Of a stretch of 6,427 bases of DNA, positions 5,061 through 6,427 are shown one piece after another. The notes under the pieces were generated by a model. The model was given only the letters and a program-made list of their open reading frames with translations. It had not been told where the DNA came from and ran no database searches. Both the position numbers and the translations under genes were made by a program. Numbering within the stretch: the first letter of the stretch is position 1; the number at the start of each line of letters is the position of its first letter. The stretch lies in NCBI GenBank assembly GCA_021851535.1, contig JAJZDT010000032.1, forward strand, positions 1-6,427, given 5' to 3'. This stretch comes from Microcaldota archaeon. Lineage in GTDB: Archaea > Micrarchaeota > Micrarchaeia > Micrarchaeales > Micrarchaeaceae.

Positions 5061-5831
5061 CTATCTTATATATGGCATTCCATGATCGCTTTCTTGAGGC
5101 AGTTGAGGCATTGGATTATTCATCTTTCCCTCCATCTTATTTATTTTATCCGCAACCTTCTTTATTATTACATCAAGTTCGTCGGTCTTTATCTTTAGAT
5201 TAAGTATTTCTGATAATATATTTATGACTGATTTTGCAGCCTGCGCATCATAATCTACAAATGCCTCACCCATTAAGCACGCTCCCTCTATACCATGGCG
5301 TTTACCAAATACAGGTATCATACCTGCCGCGCCCCATATAAAGCCCTTAGATTCGCCAAATATTACCCCTTTATCCTTTAGCTCTTTTATTAAAGAGGTA
5401 TTTGTAACATTTCCAAATACTCTAGGCTTTTTCATATCTCCAGCATTTGATATGTAACCACCAATAGTGTATATGAATTTGCCATTTAATTCATTTATAA
5501 AAAACTCAGTTATACGCTCATTTATATCATATTGACCCTCAGGACTCATAGGTTGAAAATCTCCAGTTAGTATAACAATGTCATTTTTGATATTTTTTGA
5601 TCTAATTAGATAGAATTTATTGCTCATCATCCTAATTGTGCCTTTTTTTGTCATAAGAACCTGATTAGGTAGATGGGGTGAATATAGCGTAGCTATGCGT
5701 TTTGCCTTAAACTCTTTTTTAAGATGAGCAGCAACTATCTTCCCTATATTCCCTATACCTGGTAACCCAACAATAAGTATTGGGTCGTTAAGCTTTATAT
5801 TCGCGTTTTTGATTATTATTGTATCCTTCAT
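5061..5831 (-). CDS. PAC2-family protein (archaeal PbaA/PbaB-like proteasome assembly chaperone homologue)
   Basis: The 256 residues match the PAC2/DUF75 family. The N-terminal signature PILIVGLPGIGNIGKIVAAHL (17-37) is followed by IATLYSPHLPNQVLM (46-60), IVILTGDFQPMSPEGQYDI (85-103) and FIYTIGGYIS (119-128). Further on come PRVFGNVTN (136-144) and KGFIWGAAGMIPVFGKRHGIEGACLMGE (162-189). The C-terminal part is helical and Lys-rich, with a flexible tail ending MPYIR. Archaeal relatives (PbaA, PbaB) bind the proteasome alpha ring, some through a C-terminal hydrophobic-Tyr-X motif. Here Tyr is third from the end, so the motif is off by one and the role stays unproven. The start is fixed by AGGTGAT four bases upstream (5835-5841), a good Shine-Dalgarno site. 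The gene lies 65 bases downstream of the aIF2-alpha gene in the same direction and 12 bases before the tRNA. Its first 28 coding bases recur at the right window edge. Confidence 0.92.
   Translation of the reverse strand: MKDTIIIKNANIKLNDPILIVGLPGIGNIGKIVAAHLKKEFKAKRIATLYSPHLPNQVLMTKKGTIRMMSNKFYLIRSKNIKNDIVILTGDFQPMSPEGQYDINERITEFFINELNGKFIYTIGGYISNAGDMKKPRVFGNVTNTSLIKELKDKGVIFGESKGFIWGAAGMIPVFGKRHGIEGACLMGEAFVDYDAQAAKSVINILSEILNLKIKTDELDVIIKKVADKINKMEGKMNNPMPQLPQESDHGMPYIR
5064..5073 (-). promoter_or_regulatory. TATA-like element for tRNA-Gly inside the end of the PAC2 gene
   Basis: The minus strand reads ATATATAAGA across the last PAC2 codons (Tyr, Ile, Arg). Its centre is about 21 bases before the mature tRNA 5' end, slightly closer than the usual 26, so transcription would have to begin at or very near G1. 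If functional, the promoter overlaps coding sequence. If not, the tRNA must be co-transcribed with PAC2. Confidence 0.35.
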
Positions 5832-5832
5832 T
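5803..5832. repeat. 30-base direct repeat, left copy (covers the PAC2 start codon)
   Basis: Positions 5803-5832 are identical, base for base, to 6398-6427. This copy spans the PAC2 ATG and its first nine further codons (MKDTIIIKNA). The base before the repeat differs (c at 5802, a at 6397). The right copy ends at the window edge, so the true right boundary is unknown. Confidence 0.95.
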
Positions 5833-5834
5833 TT

Positions 5835-5841
5835 ATCACCT
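5835..5841 (-). promoter_or_regulatory. Shine-Dalgarno sequence of the PAC2 gene
   Basis: The minus strand reads AGGTGAT, separated from the ATG at 5831 by three bases (AAA); GGTGA is the core and is complementary to the archaeal 16S 3' end. It is the clearest ribosome binding site in the window and decides the PAC2 start. Confidence 0.7.
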
Positions 5842-5850
5842 AAAAAAAGT

Positions 5851-5878
5851 ATTATACACTATTATAAAATAGTATAAT
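5851..5878. repeat. AT-only imperfect inverted repeat between the aIF2-alpha and PAC2 genes
   Basis: ACTATT (5858-5863) pairs with AATAGT (5868-5873) across the loop ATAA. After a two-base bulge on the left arm, ATTAT (5851-5855) pairs with ATAAT (5874-5878). The stem is almost all A/T, so it is weak as RNA. It covers the likely PAC2 promoter (TATA-like sequences near 5865 and 5876) and could be an operator or simply chance in AT-rich DNA. Confidence 0.4.
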
Positions 5879-5896
5879 TAAGTTATTATGTTTTTG

Positions 5897-6427
5897 TTAT
5901 ATGTTATCCATTATGTCGGATTTCTCTCTTTTTAACTTCTCTTTTTCCATAACAAAAACGCCATCGCTAAATAGATCCGAAACAGAATCCGTTGCTTCCT
6001 TTAATTTTTTTTCAGCTTCCAGATAGTCACTTGCTTCTACAAGTAGTCTATATTTAGGCGCGCTTATATATTCAACTGTTACGCCTATTTTAATCATCTT
6101 TGCAAGCGCTTCTCTTATCTGTAATATACCATCTTTTGTGTTATATGTTGACATAGTTAAGGTATATACGACCTTATACACCTTCTCTTTTTTATTTGAC
6201 TCTATTATGTTTATTATTGCATCCTTTAATTTCTTAGATATCTTTAATTTGCTAAACGCTTCCGTATTATTATTAGCATTCTTCATAAATTCAGTAAATG
6301 AAGGAAATGAGGATAATATGATTTTTGTAGTAGCCTCTTTTTCCTCATTTGTTGTTATTTTAACCTCTTTTAAAGCTTGCTGATATATTGCCGTTAAGCG
6401 TTTTTGATTATTATTGTATCCTTCATT
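5897..6427 (-). CDS. eif2a: Translation initiation factor aIF2 alpha subunit, partial: N-terminal part beyond the right edge
   Basis: aIF2-alpha is one of three subunits of the factor that carries initiator Met-tRNA to the small ribosomal subunit. The frame is open from the right edge for 176 codons to TAA at 5897-5899. An internal Met at 6286 is not the start, because sequence upstream of it still fits the family. Visible residues about 1-75 correspond to the helical middle domain (QKRLTAIYQQALKEV). Residues about 83-162 form the C-terminal alpha-beta domain that binds the gamma subunit. Its hallmarks are VYTLTMSTYNTKDGILQIREAL (87-108), VTVEYISAPKYRLLVEASDYLEAEKKL (116-142) and FVMEKE (158-163), then a short Lys/Glu tail. 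The 'GAPRYRI..A.DY..AE' family signature appears as SAPKYRLLVEASDYLEAE. The S1 domain is outside the window. The first ten visible codons fall in the 30-base repeat and could be misassembled. PAC2 and the tRNA follow in the same direction. Confidence 0.86.
   Translation of the reverse strand, partial: NEGYNNNQKRLTAIYQQALKEVKITTNEEKEATTKIILSSFPSFTEFMKNANNNTEAFSKLKISKKLKDAIINIIESNKKEKVYKVVYTLTMSTYNTKDGILQIREALAKMIKIGVTVEYISAPKYRLLVEASDYLEAEKKLKEATDSVSDLFSDGVFVMEKEKLKREKSDIMDNI
6398..6427. repeat. 30-base direct repeat, right copy at the window edge
   Basis: This copy is identical to 5803-5832 and is read in a different frame, as NEGYNNNQKR, at the start of the visible aIF2-alpha fragment. The repeat includes the triplet run AATAATAAT on the minus strand. 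Because the identity reaches exactly to the last base of the window, either a contig end at a repeat or a wrong join is possible. Confidence 0.95.

Noticed and set aside
4959..5203. Two overlapping plus-strand reading frames (79 and 64 codons)
   Set aside because: They run through the tRNA-Gly gene in antisense and then the end of the PAC2 gene; neither has family-like sequence.
6138..6383. 81-codon plus-strand reading frame
   Set aside because: It is antisense to the aIF2-alpha C-terminal domain, whose SAPKYRLLVEASDY signature is on the minus strand.
1..6427. CRISPR array, transposase or integrase
   Set aside because: There are no regularly spaced repeats and no recombinase-like protein. 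The only long direct repeat is the two-copy 30-base one.

Overview
The window reads as a piece of an AT-rich archaeal chromosome (about one third G+C by eye). The evidence is a RadA recombinase, a Dph5 diphthine synthase, the alpha subunit of archaeal translation initiation factor 2, a bulge-helix-bulge tRNA splicing endonuclease, a tRNA with an intron at 37/38, TATA-box promoters and near-leaderless genes. The 395-residue splicing endonuclease has the three-unit layout (alphaN-alpha-betaC, 'epsilon2' type) reported from the ultrasmall ARMAN-1/ARMAN-2 (Micrarchaeum) lineage. A micrarchaeal or other DPANN origin is therefore the best guess, but it is an inference from one gene architecture.

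Layout from left to right: (1) 1-1071, minus strand: an uninterrupted 357-codon reading frame running off the left edge. It encodes a secreted, Asn/Thr/Ser-rich surface protein with a signal peptide and 20 N-glycosylation sequons. It has its own TATA box. (2) 1121-4018, minus strand: a tight operon radA-dph5-endA, with an 11-base gap and then an 8-base overlap. A TATA box lies just upstream of radA, and Shine-Dalgarno-like sequences precede the two downstream genes. (3) 4019-4270: a divergent intergenic region holding a compact GC-rich, strongly structured element (4133-4200) that may be an undescribed small RNA. (4) 4271-4948, plus strand: a DUF92/TMEM19-family membrane protein. (5) 4960-6427, minus strand: the aIF2-alpha C-terminal part (running off the right edge), a PAC2-family protein, and tRNA-Gly(CCC) with a 15-base intron.

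Functionally the window is dominated by information processing: initiation (aIF2-alpha), the elongation factor 2 modification pathway (Dph5), tRNA splicing (EndA), one of that enzyme's probable substrates (the intron-bearing tRNA-Gly), DNA repair (RadA) and possibly proteasome assembly (PAC2). The most interesting points are the coexistence of a three-unit endonuclease with a tRNA whose intron forms only a relaxed bulge-helix-bulge motif, the unexplained structured element at 4133-4200, and a perfect 30-base repeat joining the right window edge to the PAC2 start codon. That repeat may be an assembly artefact or a real micro-duplication.
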